Below, piece by piece: positions 1 to 9,790 of a stretch of 64,000 bases of DNA. Under the pieces are notes generated by a model that saw nothing but the letters and a program-made list of their open reading frames with translations, did no database searches and was not told where the DNA came from. Made by a program: the position numbers and the translations under genes. How positions within the stretch are numbered: the first letter of the stretch is position 1; each line of letters starts with the position of its first letter. This DNA is from JBHJHP01 sp042219855 (GTDB lineage: Bacteria; Bacteroidota; Bacteroidia; Bacteroidales; UBA5342), in NCBI RefSeq assembly GCF_042219855.1, contig NZ_JBHJHP010000003.1, positions 434,001-498,000 on the forward strand. The letters run 5' to 3'.

Positions 1-495
1 TGGTAAAAAGGGACAGACAGCGGTATAGGTATTAAATCCCTGAGATGCCAGGAAACTGCTGTTATTCAAAACACTCAGTAATTCAACTGAATCCGCCAGT
101 AATTGCTTTCCCAGGTTTCCTGAAAGATCATTTTTTGTTCTGATATTATTGAACGTAAGTGTTATAGGATTCTGGTTCCCGGACCGGAAAATATTAATCA
201 GTTCGTTGTTCGACATGCCTTCTTTGATGATATATTTCCCTGGTTTTACGTAGCCTGAAAACCGTTTAAGTTTGGCCGTTAACAAGATAGTCTTTTTATG
301 ATTAATAACTTTTCCGAGCGGTAATGAATCATTTAATAAACTGTCAAGCGTTACATTCTCGCCAACAAATAATTCAGTAAATCCGGTTTTTGTCTCCTTA
401 ATATTTGAACCCAATACTGTAGTGTACAGTATTATGGCAAGCGGAATTATAATGATTAAGATTATTATTGACACATACTTAACTAATTTCTTCAT
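1..495 (-). CDS. mltG: Endolytic transglycosylase MltG (3' end outside window)
   Basis: This is the N-terminal 165 residues of a YceG/MltG-family membrane-anchored lytic transglycosylase, which cleaves nascent peptidoglycan glycan strands next to the inner membrane. It starts with ATG at 495 (MKKLVKYVS) and has one hydrophobic anchor at about residues 5-27. The family signature follows: a KRFSGYVKPGKY stretch, GMSNNELINIFRSG, then LTFNNIR. The catalytic glutamate region would lie beyond base 1, so catalytic competence cannot be judged. The reading frame is open to the window edge. A TAnnTTTG box about 95 bp upstream may be its promoter. Confidence 0.9.
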   Translation of the reverse strand, partial: MKKLVKYVSIIILIIIIPLAIILYTTVLGSNIKETKTGFTELFVGENVTLDSLLNDSLPLGKVINHKKTILLTAKLKRFSGYVKPGKYIIKEGMSNNELINIFRSGNQNPITLTFNNIRTKNDLSGNLGKQLLADSVELLSVLNNSSFLASQGFNTYTAVCPFLP

Positions 496-588
496 GCATT
501 AATTCCTTTATTTATGTAAATGGTTTTAACTGTTGTATTAACGGTGTAAAATTAAAATTTATATGTACGTCGGTTAAATTTTAAACGT

Positions 589-596
589 CAAACTTA
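589..596 (-). promoter_or_regulatory. Possible -7 box of mltG
   Basis: On the minus strand the sequence reads TAAGTTTG, matching the Bacteroidetes -7 consensus TAnnTTTG. It would give a leader of about 87 nt before mltG. No convincing -33 TTG is seen at the usual spacing, so this is a weak call. Confidence 0.3.
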
Positions 597-701
597 ATAT
601 ACAAACGTTGAATACACTCTTTTAGTTTTGTACCTGAAAGCTGATTAATGCAGTGATGGTTATGTATGGTTTATTCTGAAAAGCTTTTTGGCATTTAATT
701 A

Positions 702-1382
702 TCAGTTAATACGACATACCGAAATACCGTTTGTATAGGTGTATTGAATTAAACCGGTTTTCTTAACAAGATATATTTCATTGATCGTAAGGTCTTTCCA
801 TACTTCAGTAAAGTCACGTAAAGTAAAATGCAGAACATTATGGTAGGTGACCTGATTTACCATAAAGGAATCTATAAATTCAACCGTTGAATATATGCTG
901 TCATCCTGTATATTGTATCCATCGGAGGTGGACTGTAACGCTTTATATTTATTATCGTAGTCAACATTACAAACGATGTTTTTCTCCAGGTCATATTTGA
1001 ACCTGACCTCACCCAGTCTGCAATCCAGACAATCACCGTTTGGATCAAACGAAGCACCTAAACTGAGGCTGTAATGTAAGCCATATGTGGAAGTATAACT
1101 TTCGTAATATTCTTCCCGATAGGACATGTGAGTGTTGATGCCGATAACGGTGGTCCAGCTTTTATCATATTCATGGTATTGATCACTTAAGCCAAATCTG
1201 GATGAAATAGCATTATTGTCGATCATGGAAAAATCTCTTTGCAGTTCATAAAAGTTTATCCACTCTGAATTTTCACTATTTACATTATAGATATCCTTTT
1301 TGAGAGCCGCATTTTCAGTGCAGGATATAAATGAAAGGAAAACAAGAAGCAGTTCAATGATATATTTTATAGTATTCACCAT
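702..1382 (-). CDS. Hypothetical lipoprotein, paralogue of the adjacent upstream gene
   Basis: A 226-residue protein with a hydrophobic N-terminus ending in a lipobox-like FISC (Cys21), so probably a lipoprotein. I recognise no named family. Its C-terminal half shares a pattern with the protein at 1354-2037: VEFIDSFMVNQVTYHNVLHF and KKTGLIQYTYTNG, against SVIVDSVFYDYIMIF and YDVGLIKIFMTNG in the neighbour. The two are therefore probably a tandem duplicate pair. Its start overlaps the 3' end of the upstream gene by 29 bp, which suggests translational coupling. No internal Met would give a better start that keeps the signal sequence. Confidence 0.7.
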   Translation of the reverse strand: MVNTIKYIIELLLVFLSFISCTENAALKKDIYNVNSENSEWINFYELQRDFSMIDNNAISSRFGLSDQYHEYDKSWTTVIGINTHMSYREEYYESYTSTYGLHYSLSLGASFDPNGDCLDCRLGEVRFKYDLEKNIVCNVDYDNKYKALQSTSDGYNIQDDSIYSTVEFIDSFMVNQVTYHNVLHFTLRDFTEVWKDLTINEIYLVKKTGLIQYTYTNGISVCRIN

Positions 1383-2037
1383 TTGTCATAAAGATTTTAA
1401 TAAGTCCAACATCATAATTAAAGTAAATGCTGTCAATATTTTTGAGTTGGAATTCTCCTGTATAAACAAATATGTCATTCCTGAAAATCATGATGTAATC
1501 ATAGAAGACCGAATCAACAATCACGGAGTCAAGATATTGTTTTTCTGCATTTGTATCGTAAGAAGGAAAATCAAAGTTCTGTTTTAACTGAGAAGTATCC
1601 AGTACATACTCAAAAGCTGAATTTCCTATATGACAGTAGGAATCATACTGTTGTTGTCCCCAAACCGGCACTAAAAAGGGATCTTCTTTTACAGGGAATA
1701 ATGGTATCCACCGGAGAACAATATCAATATCAAATACCGGATAGTCAGGTGATAAATGTGTTTTATTTTCCTGATAATCAAATGTGTATTGGCATTCTGT
1801 GTAGTCATGGTAAGATAAAACAGACGTGGTTCTGCTTGCAGTAAAGTTTATTATTTTACCACCGGAATGCTTAAACTGGTACACTTTACCATCCTCATAG
1901 GGAACTTTATTCACTATTTCATCCGGAATAACTTCCATATCCAGATGTATTGGATTACACGATGGTTTACAGCTATATAAAAGACCGATTATGCATGAGA
2001 TGTAAATCCATGATCTATTGGAAATCTTCAGGTTCAT
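1354..2037 (-). CDS. Hypothetical lipoprotein, paralogue of the adjacent downstream gene
   Basis: A roughly 227-residue lipoprotein. I place the start at the internal ATG at 2037 (MNLKISNRSW) because the signal sequence and lipobox LLYSC then sit at the normal distance from the N-terminus. An earlier in-frame start at 2082 would add 15 residues of non-signal character. The mature part begins with a Cys-rich KPSCNP stretch. The C-terminal pattern (VDSVFYDYIMIF, NIDSIYFNYDVGLIKI, MTNGEYYKIYH) matches the next gene. No function is recognised. Both genes are AT-rich and probably cotranscribed. Confidence 0.7.
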   Translation of the reverse strand: MNLKISNRSWIYISCIIGLLYSCKPSCNPIHLDMEVIPDEIVNKVPYEDGKVYQFKHSGGKIINFTASRTTSVLSYHDYTECQYTFDYQENKTHLSPDYPVFDIDIVLRWIPLFPVKEDPFLVPVWGQQQYDSYCHIGNSAFEYVLDTSQLKQNFDFPSYDTNAEKQYLDSVIVDSVFYDYIMIFRNDIFVYTGEFQLKNIDSIYFNYDVGLIKIFMTNGEYYKIYH

Positions 2038-2125
2038 GTTAAAGCAAAACATATTAATTCTTTCAACAACAAAACAGTTCAACGAATATATCTATTTCAT
2101 TTTATATTTGCCATAATTCTTTTAT

Positions 2126-4860
2126 TCAAAATGCAGGATAAGCAAAGTTGTAAATTCCGGAGCCCAGTTTAAGGGTCACACCTTCGGATGCTGTTACAGC
2201 ACTTTGACGCATACTGCCGGTTAATTCCCGCTTATTTAGCTTCACCTGATTCAGATCAGCATGGGGAAGTGTGACAGTTGCCGTGGTATTAGCAGGTATT
2301 TCAATGGTGTAAACAAACTGATTCTCTTCATTACGCCATTCCGAGCGGATCAAACCATACATGGATTTATATGACCCGGTCGCACTGGTGAGGCCACCAC
2401 CAACATGAGGTGAGAGGAAAAAATGCCTGTACCCCGGGTGTTCCGGATCCGGACGAATGCCGGCGACATATGTATAAAGCCATTCCCCGATGGCGCCATA
2501 AGCATAATGGTTGAAACTGTTCATGCCTGCATCCTGAAAAATGAACCGTCGGGTTTTTGTCCGTCCCAGCGTTCCCATATTGTAGTCGCACCCTGAGTGA
2601 TAGGATAAAGCCAGGATGGATAATCTTTCCGCATCAGCAACATAAAGGCAAGATCATCTCTTCCGGTTGAAGACAAAGAACTGCAAAGCAGGGGTGTGCC
2701 CACAAATCCTGTAGTGAGATGACCAAATTTTCTGACATCATTAGCCAGGTATTCAGCTGCATGATCATATAAATTTTCCGGCAAGAGATGAAAGGACAGG
2801 GCCAATGCATATGCTGTCTGGGTATGTGAAACCAGCCTGCCGTTGGGCGTCACAAATTCTGCATTAAAAGCAGTTTTTATCTGATCCGATAAATCACGGT
2901 ATTTTATTTCATCTTCTGTATAGCCCAGTATACCGGCAATTTTACTGAGTAACCCACTGGAATAGCAAAAGTATGCGGTGGCTATCAGGTCTCTTTCAGT
3001 TGTGGCTCCCGGATAATCTGACCATGTAGTGGCAAAAGCCAGCCAGTCACCAAAATGATAGTCACCGGTCCACAGATGATCATCTCCTGCGCGCTTATTC
3101 ATATATTCAACCCAGCCTTTCATGCTATTGTACTGCTCTTTAAGGATACGGGTATCATCATATACATTGTAAACAGTCCAGGGAATGATAACTGAAGCGT
3201 CTGCCCATGCCGTGGCACCACCACCACCGTTTAGAACATCCGGTATCACGTTGGGCACTTTACCATCCGGCAACTGATCTGCTGCCAGATCTTTCAGCCA
3301 TTTGGTGTAGAACGCAGCCACGTTGAAATTGTATGCTGCAGTCATGCTAAACACCTGTGCATCACCGGTCCATCCCAGCCGTTCATCACGTTGCGGACAG
3401 TCAGTCGGGACATCCAGGAAATTGCCTTTCTGTCCCCATTGGATGTTGTGCTGCAGTTGATTGATCATTGGATCAGAACAGGAAAAAGACCCGTTGGGTT
3501 CCATATCCGAGTGAATTACAATACCGGTTATAGTATTCAGATCAGGTATTCCGGGAAACCCAACCACCTTTACATACCGAAATCCATGAAAGGTAAAATG
3601 AGGTTCAAATATTTCTTCACCTTTCCCATTTAACGTATAGGTGTCTGTAGCTTTGGCAGCTCTCAGGTTGGCTGTATAAAAGTTTCCATCCTTATCCAGC
3701 ACTTCGGCGAATTTAAGGGTCACCTTATCTCCTTTGGAACCCTTTACTTTCAGCCGGACCCAACCAACCATGTTCTGACCCATATCAAAAACGGTTTCAC
3801 CATTCGGCGTTATAATTTTTCTCAAAGGTTTTATTTCTGATATAGCCCGGACCGGAACACCCTGAGGCGCAACCAAATTTGAATTGGAAAGATGTTGTAT
3901 TACAACATCTTTCCATGCTTTGTCATCGAATCCTGGCATATTCCATCCCTGCTGTTCCAGGCGGGCATCATAGTTTTCCCCGTTATAAATGTCAGATGAC
4001 AGAAGAGGACCGGTATTCCATTTCCAGGTGTTGTCGCTAACAATTCTATTTCTTGTACCATCGGTGTATATGATTTCAAGTTGTGCCAACAGGGCCAGTT
4101 TATCACCATAGTAATTCTGCCTGTTATTAAAACCGATGTATCCACGATACCAGCCATCACCTAAAACAGCAGCCAGGGTGTTTTCAGATTGTATCATGTC
4201 CGTTACATTATATGTCTGGTACTGAATCCGGTTTTTATAGCTGGTCCAGCCAGGTGTAAACAGATCAGTACTGACCTTTATTCCATTGATAAAAAGCTGA
4301 TATAATCCTTTGGATGTTACATAAACTCTTGCCGAAGCAATCTTTTTGTCATTTTTAAAATCTTTTCTGAAATATGGACTGGGCTTTGATCCCTTGGTTT
4401 CAGTTTCTGTAGATGCGCTTATCCATTCTGCATCCCAGAATTCGGGTTCCAGAATTCCCATTTCCCAACTTGCTTTATCACTCCATTTTGTAGGTTTATC
4501 GTTTTGATCCCATATTCTTATCTGCCAGTAAACAAGATCTCCTGTTTTAAGCGGTTCACCTGCATAATCAACATTAACAGCCTGAGAACTGCTTATCTTT
4601 CCCGTAGACCATAACAAATGCTTGCTGTTTTCTGCCCCTTTTATTTTATACACCTTAAGTTCATATGCTGTCTGAAAAACATCCTGTTCAGACGATTCGA
4701 TCTGCCAGCTCAGGCGTGGCTGTAAAATGTCAATGCCTACTGGATTTGTTTTGTATTCACAAACCAGGTTTGTCACCTTTGTTTTTGCCGAAACCATGGA
4801 AGAGTATACCAATAGTGTTACAATTGAGAAAAACAGAATTCTTGATTTTAAGGATTGCAT
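2126..4860 (-). pseudogene. GH78 alpha-L-rhamnosidase, interrupted by a frameshift
   Basis: Secreted alpha-L-rhamnosidase that would release L-rhamnose from plant or bacterial glycans. The signal peptide spans about residues 1-25. N-terminal beta-sandwich domains follow, and then the (alpha/alpha)6 catalytic domain with DCPQRDERLGWTGD (Asp492, Glu493) and ATTIWERWDG (Glu763), both GH78 hallmarks. After Ser773 the frame runs out into FFRMQA and a stop at 2521. The missing C-terminal 136 residues (QDAGMNSFNHYAYGAIGEWLY onward) continue in another frame from 2578 to 2126. The shift maps to a run of five A on the plus strand at 2537-2541. One extra T on the coding strand, or two fewer, restores a full-length protein of about 911 residues. 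It could be a real mutation, a phase-variable homopolymer or a sequencing error. Confidence 0.88.
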
Positions 4861-4892
4861 GGGATATATTTTAAGGATTAACTACGACCGGA

Positions 4893-6035
4893 TCAATTAG
4901 AATATGTTCGCATTTTCAAACTGGAGGGATGAAAGATTTTTAGTTCCACGTCTGTTTTGTCAAGCATTCCGGACTCCGGATCTCTTTTTAAAACCACAAT
5001 GTTGTTGCTGAACTGATTTGCTGTAATCAGATAATTGCCATCGGGGGAGAGCACAAAACTACGGGGATGATTTCCAAAAACAGGGTAGACCTGAATCCGA
5101 TTCAGTTTTCCCGTTTTTTTATTGATGCTGAAAACCGATATGGTGTTTTCATCAGTCCGGTTCGAAGCATATAAAAACCTGCCGTCCTGGGATATGTGAA
5201 TATCAGCAGATGCATAATTGCCTGAATTGCTTTCGTAGGATTTACAGGACTCAATTTTTTTAAGTGTACCATCTTCATAAGCGTATACCGTGACAGATCC
5301 GCTTAATTCATCTACGCAGTAGCCAAATTTACCATTGGGATGAAAAGTGAAATGTCTTGGGCCATTACCGGGACTTACCTTAATATCAGGATGATCCGGA
5401 TCTTTAATCAATGTTCCGTCTTTTAACTTCAGAACCCGGATCTGGTCAGTTCCCAGATCAGGTGAAAAAATATATTTGTTGTCAGGGGTGAAAATGGATG
5501 AATGGATATGCGATTCATCCTGTCTGCCTTTTACAATGCTGCTGCCGGAATACCTGTAAATAGCTTTTGCAGGCTGAAGGCTCCCGTCTGTATTACAGCT
5601 GTAAAAACTAACCGAAGGATCTGTGTAATTGGAGTTAACAACATACTTATTATCGGCGCTTACAATAACATGAACCGGATTTCTTCCTCCGGCATCCTGT
5701 TTATTAATGAAGGTTAGTTTTCCGTGAACCGAATCAATGCGGTATGCAGAAACAGCACCGTGTTTATCCAACTGACTTTCATTACTTGCGTATAAATATT
5801 TGCCATTTGGTGACAAGGTCAGAAAGGAAGGATTTGTAACATGGCTTACCCTGCCGGATTCAGTAAGTTCACCCGTTGAAGGATTGAATTTGTAAATGTA
5901 GATGCCGTCGGCTGGAGCACCATCTGTATAGGACCCAATAAAGAGGTATGTAACCTGATTGTTCTGTTGGGCACAGCCTAAAGTAAAGAATCCTGTAAAA
6001 AGAATGGAAATGTATAATAAAATTACCCGGTACAT
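4893..6035 (-). CDS. Lactonase-family seven-bladed beta-propeller lipoprotein
   Basis: A 380-residue protein of the 6-phosphogluconolactonase/YbhE (Lactonase) beta-propeller family. It begins with a lipoprotein signal ending TLGC (Cys21). The blades are visible as repeated motifs: LTLSPNGKYLYASNE, SADNKYVVNSNY, FTPDNKYIFSPDLGTD, GNGPRHFTFHPNGK, ISQDGRFLYASNRT and GNHPRSFVLSPDGNYL. Cytosolic members open 6-phosphogluconolactone. The exported form here more likely acts on an extracytoplasmic sugar lactone, which is inference. It lies just upstream of the rhamnosidase on the same strand with a 32 bp gap, so a joint role in carbohydrate use is plausible. Confidence 0.85.
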   Translation of the reverse strand: MYRVILLYISILFTGFFTLGCAQQNNQVTYLFIGSYTDGAPADGIYIYKFNPSTGELTESGRVSHVTNPSFLTLSPNGKYLYASNESQLDKHGAVSAYRIDSVHGKLTFINKQDAGGRNPVHVIVSADNKYVVNSNYTDPSVSFYSCNTDGSLQPAKAIYRYSGSSIVKGRQDESHIHSSIFTPDNKYIFSPDLGTDQIRVLKLKDGTLIKDPDHPDIKVSPGNGPRHFTFHPNGKFGYCVDELSGSVTVYAYEDGTLKKIESCKSYESNSGNYASADIHISQDGRFLYASNRTDENTISVFSINKKTGKLNRIQVYPVFGNHPRSFVLSPDGNYLITANQFSNNIVVLKRDPESGMLDKTDVELKIFHPSSLKMRTYSN

Positions 6036-6142
6036 ATTGTTTAAATCAGATGATGTAAATTTGATTAATAAAAATACAGTTTCAGAGGGTAATCTGCAAG
6101 AAGAAATTCAATATAAGTGTTTTGGTAAACCAGTTTAAGTAT

Positions 6143-6538
6143 CTAAAGGTTCCAGTCGGGAAAATTTCCATGGACATCTGAATATTTTCTGATAAGTAAA
6201 TCTGCAATTTTTTCAGGCTCATCATCTGTAGTTTTGTACCAGTGAAAATTCAATCCTTCAGCGTTACTTTCAATCAAATTCATGTAAAAGTATAGTTTTC
6301 CGGGAACTCCATTGTAATCTGGTGCATGAACGATCTTTTCAAATAATCCGGGTTTACATGAAGCGGATGACGTTTTGTTGGATGACCCGATATAAACCAG
6401 TCTGGAGTTTTTCTCATTTAATTTGTAAATCAGAAAAATACCACAACTCTCTTTTGGTGCATTGCAGACTTCTTCCAGCAAATCGCATGGGCGAAAAATA
6501 AACTGATCGGATGGATATTGACTTAATTCCTCAAACAT
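6143..6538 (-). CDS. Small GIY-YIG-like protein
   Basis: A 131-residue soluble protein. The stretch GIFLIYKLNEKNSRLVYIGSS resembles the GIY...YIG core beta strands of the GIY-YIG nuclease fold, with GIF in place of GIY and YIG intact. The downstream catalytic Arg/Glu arrangement is not clearly recognisable, so nuclease activity is uncertain. I use the ATG at 6538 (MFEELSQYP). An in-frame TTG two codons earlier is a less likely start. The gene follows rsmE on the same strand with a 63 bp gap. Confidence 0.6.
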   Translation of the reverse strand: MFEELSQYPSDQFIFRPCDLLEEVCNAPKESCGIFLIYKLNEKNSRLVYIGSSNKTSSASCKPGLFEKIVHAPDYNGVPGKLYFYMNLIESNAEGLNFHWYKTTDDEPEKIADLLIRKYSDVHGNFPDWNL

Positions 6539-6601
6539 GGTCAAAACGGCTTCCTGATTAATCTATACCTTATTCGACTAAGGTAAAAGTAATTTGTGTA
6601 T

Positions 6602-7306
6602 TTACAAATAGAATTCGTAAACAGAATGACAGGCCACAACGGCAGCCGTTTCTGTTCTGAGGCGACTGTTTCCAAGTGAAAGCGGGGAGAAGCCGCATTT
6701 TAAGGACTGTTCTACTTCTTCCGGTGAAAAATCACCTTCAGGGCCAATCAGAATGGTAATGGTATTACCCCTGGCCGGGATGAGGGTTTTGATGGTATCT
6801 CGTTCAGTTTCGTAACAATGGGCAATCATCAGGTTTTCTGATGGCCTGGCCTGTGAAATGAATTCCTGGAATGGCATCATATCATTCTGCTTCGGCAGGT
6901 ACGATTTAAGGGATTGTTTCATGGCAGAAACCAGGATGCGTTCAACGCGGTCTGGCTTTACTATTTTACGTTCCGAATGTTCGCATAGCAATGGTGTGAT
7001 TTCATCAACACCAATTTCAGTCGCTTTTTCAAGGAACCATTCAAAACGGTCAATATTTTTTGTCGGAGCAACAGCCATGTGCAATCTGTATGGACGGATC
7101 TGTTGATCCTGAATTGGTGCTTTAAGTTCAATCCTGCAGGCTTTGGCATTGGCGCTCACAATAACTGCATTATAAAAACCGCCGTTGCCGTCAACCACCT
7201 GGATTACATCACCTTCGTTCAGACGCAGCACCTTAACCGCATGGTGAGATTCCAGCTGAGAAAGCGTTTGTGTTTGTATGATATCCGGTGTGTAAAACAG
7301 TTGCAT
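6602..7306 (-). CDS. rsmE: 16S rRNA (uracil(1498)-N3)-methyltransferase RsmE
   Basis: A 234-residue SPOUT methyltransferase that uses SAM to methylate N3 of U1498 in 16S rRNA. The C-terminal trefoil-knot SAM site is clear: ILIGPEGDFSPEEVE followed by LGNSRLRTETAAV. The N-terminal PUA-like domain contains HHAVKVLRLNEGD. Length is normal for the family. It begins 3 bp after the stop of the upstream TonB receptor gene, which indicates cotranscription although the functions are unrelated. Confidence 0.95.
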   Translation of the reverse strand: MQLFYTPDIIQTQTLSQLESHHAVKVLRLNEGDVIQVVDGNGGFYNAVIVSANAKACRIELKAPIQDQQIRPYRLHMAVAPTKNIDRFEWFLEKATEIGVDEITPLLCEHSERKIVKPDRVERILVSAMKQSLKSYLPKQNDMMPFQEFISQARPSENLMIAHCYETERDTIKTLIPARGNTITILIGPEGDFSPEEVEQSLKCGFSPLSLGNSRLRTETAAVVACHSVYEFYL

Positions 7307-7309
7307 GCG

Positions 7310-9742
7310 TCAGAATTTTGCCGTGATGCTGAAATTAAACCTGCGACCTGTCAGATAATTGGGAACTGCATAAACATTGCCGTAATTATCCGGTACCCAA
7401 TAATATGAATTTACATTGTTAATATCAAACATATTGAATACATCCAGACCAAGCCATAATTCCTTGAAATGGCGCAGAAAGTTCTTTTGATTTTCACCAA
7501 CAATTAACCGGGATGCACCCATATCAACCCTGGTATAGGGTGAAGAACGTCCTGTCATCTGATATTTCTGACCGTTAGGTGGTCCAAAAGGAAGAGGGGC
7601 AGCATAAACGCCTTTCAGGTGAACCTTGTAATTTGGATTTCCCGGAAAATAATCCTGGAAGAAAATAGATAAGTTGTAGGCCTGATCCGTTGGACGCGGC
7701 ACATAATCTACGGGACCCATACCTATTTGGACGCCATTTTCATATAACGGTTGCATATCGTTCAGCAGGTCTTCTCTGGTTCTTAACAGAGATAAGCTGA
7801 TCCAGGAATCCACGCCAGGAACAAATTCACCAAAGATTCTGAAATCCAGTCCGGCAGCGTAGCCAACAGCCAGATTTTCTCCGTAATACCTGATCTGAAC
7901 ATTTTTAATATCATAAGGTATCAGGTTAGACATGTTTTTATAATAAGCTTCCACGGACAGCTTGAATGGCCGTTCCCATTTCCGGAAATAGTAATCCATG
8001 CCAAGGACGTAATGAACGGATTTCTGCGATTTAATATGGGTGTTGATTTCTCCTGTTCTGCTTCTGATCTCTTTGTAGAACGGTGCCTGATAGTAAATAC
8101 CCGTAGCCCCTTTAAAGGCAAAGTTTCGTTTCCATTTTGGGGTATATAATGCAGAGAATCTCGGACTGAACAGGGTTTCATTGTTAAAACTCCAGTAACT
8201 TAAGCGGGTTCCCCCGGTCAGGATCAAACCGATATCAGAAAAGTTATAGCTGTCCTGTAAATACAGATTAACCCTGTTACTCGAAATGGAATTGAGCGTA
8301 TGGTAATGGTTGTAAAGAACTACACCCTGTTCGCTGTAAGGCCATGAATAGCCTGCGGAGTCGCGCATTTCCCACTCGTTGATTTTATCAGTGATCATCT
8401 CTTTCTGCACCGTGGCACCCCATTGCAGGGTGTGATTTTGTAACGCGTGTGTCCCGCGCAGAGAGACTGAAGCAACAGAGGCAGTAAGGTGATTTCTGGT
8501 ATGTTCCAGAGCTCCACCGACACCTATGTTTTCAATGCTGTCCCCATAGTTTTTAGAACCCATTTGATTGTCCAGTTCATTCAACCAGTATTCCGACAGA
8601 ATATCATTTGCTTCATCTTCAACCGTGCTGTAGTACGATCCGGTAAGCTTTATCATATTGTTGTCATTGACCCGGTATGAAAGACTGGCTGCTCCGGTTC
8701 CGGCCATGAATACATCGTTTTCCCAGCCGTCGAAATAAACCATCAATGATCGGGCAATGCTGTAGGTGCCAAATTTGGTTTCCCTGTTTTGGGGCCTGAA
8801 TTCGTATCTGTTTTTGCTGATATTGCCCAGAACAGAAAGCTCAATTCTGTCAGTAAGCATATACGTAATATAGGTCTGATAATCCAGAAAACTTGGATTA
8901 TACTCTGCTTTTGTATCCAGGGTACCCAGCAGGTAAGCTGATGTTTTATACCGGATGCCATGCATTTGGGTAAACCGGCCATTCTTTGTGGTGTGTTCTG
9001 CAAATAAACTGGCCCCAAGAAGACTGGCGGAAAGTGATGCATTGTTTCCGGTCGGTTTTCTGTATTTGATATCCAGAACTGATGACATCTTGTCTCCGTA
9101 TTTGGCATCAAAACCACCCGATGAAAATGATATGGAGGAGACCATGTCGGAGTTAATGAAGCTTAAGCCTTCCTGCTGACCCGAACGGATAAGTAAAGGA
9201 CGGTAAATTTCTATGTCATTCACATAAACGAGGTTTTCATCAAAGTTTCCACCCCGAACCGAATACTGTGAACTTAATTCATTGTTATTGAAAACGCCCG
9301 GAAGGGTCATGATCAGCTCTTCCACTTTATTACCGGAAGCACTCGGAATGTCTTCCACATATTTGGAATCGATGCGTTGCATGGTGGCTGATTGCGTTTT
9401 TCTGTCAGACACCGAAATCTCAGTCATGGTCGTAACCGCATCAGACATAACAATATTGAGTTCGTAACTGTCGCTGGTTGGATAGATTACCTTTTCAATG
9501 GTTTCGCTACCCAGACGTGAGAAAATTATAGTTACTGAATCTTTTCTTGGAAAAGAAATTTCATAGTTGCCGTTGGAATCGGTGGTGGTTCCTTTTAAGG
9601 TAAATTTCTGCTGAATACTTACCAGTTCAAGCGGATTGCCAATTGAGTCCGTTACTTTACCGAAAATGACATATCGTGTCTGGGCATTCAACGGAAGCAA
9701 ACAGAGCAAAATGAGTGGTATTATCAGGAAAAGTCTACGCAT
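7310..9742 (-). CDS. TonB-dependent receptor with N-terminal carboxypeptidase-regulatory-like domain
   Basis: An outer-membrane TonB-dependent transporter of about 810 residues. The signal peptide (MRRLFLIIPLILLCLLPLNA) is followed by a CarboxypepD_reg-like beta-sandwich at about residues 24-105 (VIFGKVTDSIGNPLELVSI). Next comes a plug domain with the QYSVRGGNFDENLVYVNDIE signature, and a C-terminal barrel ending in an aromatic residue (FNFSITAKF). I prefer the ATG at 9742 over the TTG at 9763 because it places the signal peptide at the N-terminus. The substrate is unknown. It lies directly downstream of dpp11 and may take up peptide products or a metal complex, which is inference only. Confidence 0.92.
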   Translation of the reverse strand: MRRLFLIIPLILLCLLPLNAQTRYVIFGKVTDSIGNPLELVSIQQKFTLKGTTTDSNGNYEISFPRKDSVTIIFSRLGSETIEKVIYPTSDSYELNIVMSDAVTTMTEISVSDRKTQSATMQRIDSKYVEDIPSASGNKVEELIMTLPGVFNNNELSSQYSVRGGNFDENLVYVNDIEIYRPLLIRSGQQEGLSFINSDMVSSISFSSGGFDAKYGDKMSSVLDIKYRKPTGNNASLSASLLGASLFAEHTTKNGRFTQMHGIRYKTSAYLLGTLDTKAEYNPSFLDYQTYITYMLTDRIELSVLGNISKNRYEFRPQNRETKFGTYSIARSLMVYFDGWENDVFMAGTGAASLSYRVNDNNMIKLTGSYYSTVEDEANDILSEYWLNELDNQMGSKNYGDSIENIGVGGALEHTRNHLTASVASVSLRGTHALQNHTLQWGATVQKEMITDKINEWEMRDSAGYSWPYSEQGVVLYNHYHTLNSISSNRVNLYLQDSYNFSDIGLILTGGTRLSYWSFNNETLFSPRFSALYTPKWKRNFAFKGATGIYYQAPFYKEIRSRTGEINTHIKSQKSVHYVLGMDYYFRKWERPFKLSVEAYYKNMSNLIPYDIKNVQIRYYGENLAVGYAAGLDFRIFGEFVPGVDSWISLSLLRTREDLLNDMQPLYENGVQIGMGPVDYVPRPTDQAYNLSIFFQDYFPGNPNYKVHLKGVYAAPLPFGPPNGQKYQMTGRSSPYTRVDMGASRLIVGENQKNFLRHFKELWLGLDVFNMFDINNVNSYYWVPDNYGNVYAVPNYLTGRRFNFSITAKF

Positions 9743-9790
9743 GTTCGTTTCTACACTACCCAAAACTTTATAATCTCCGAATTATTGTGT

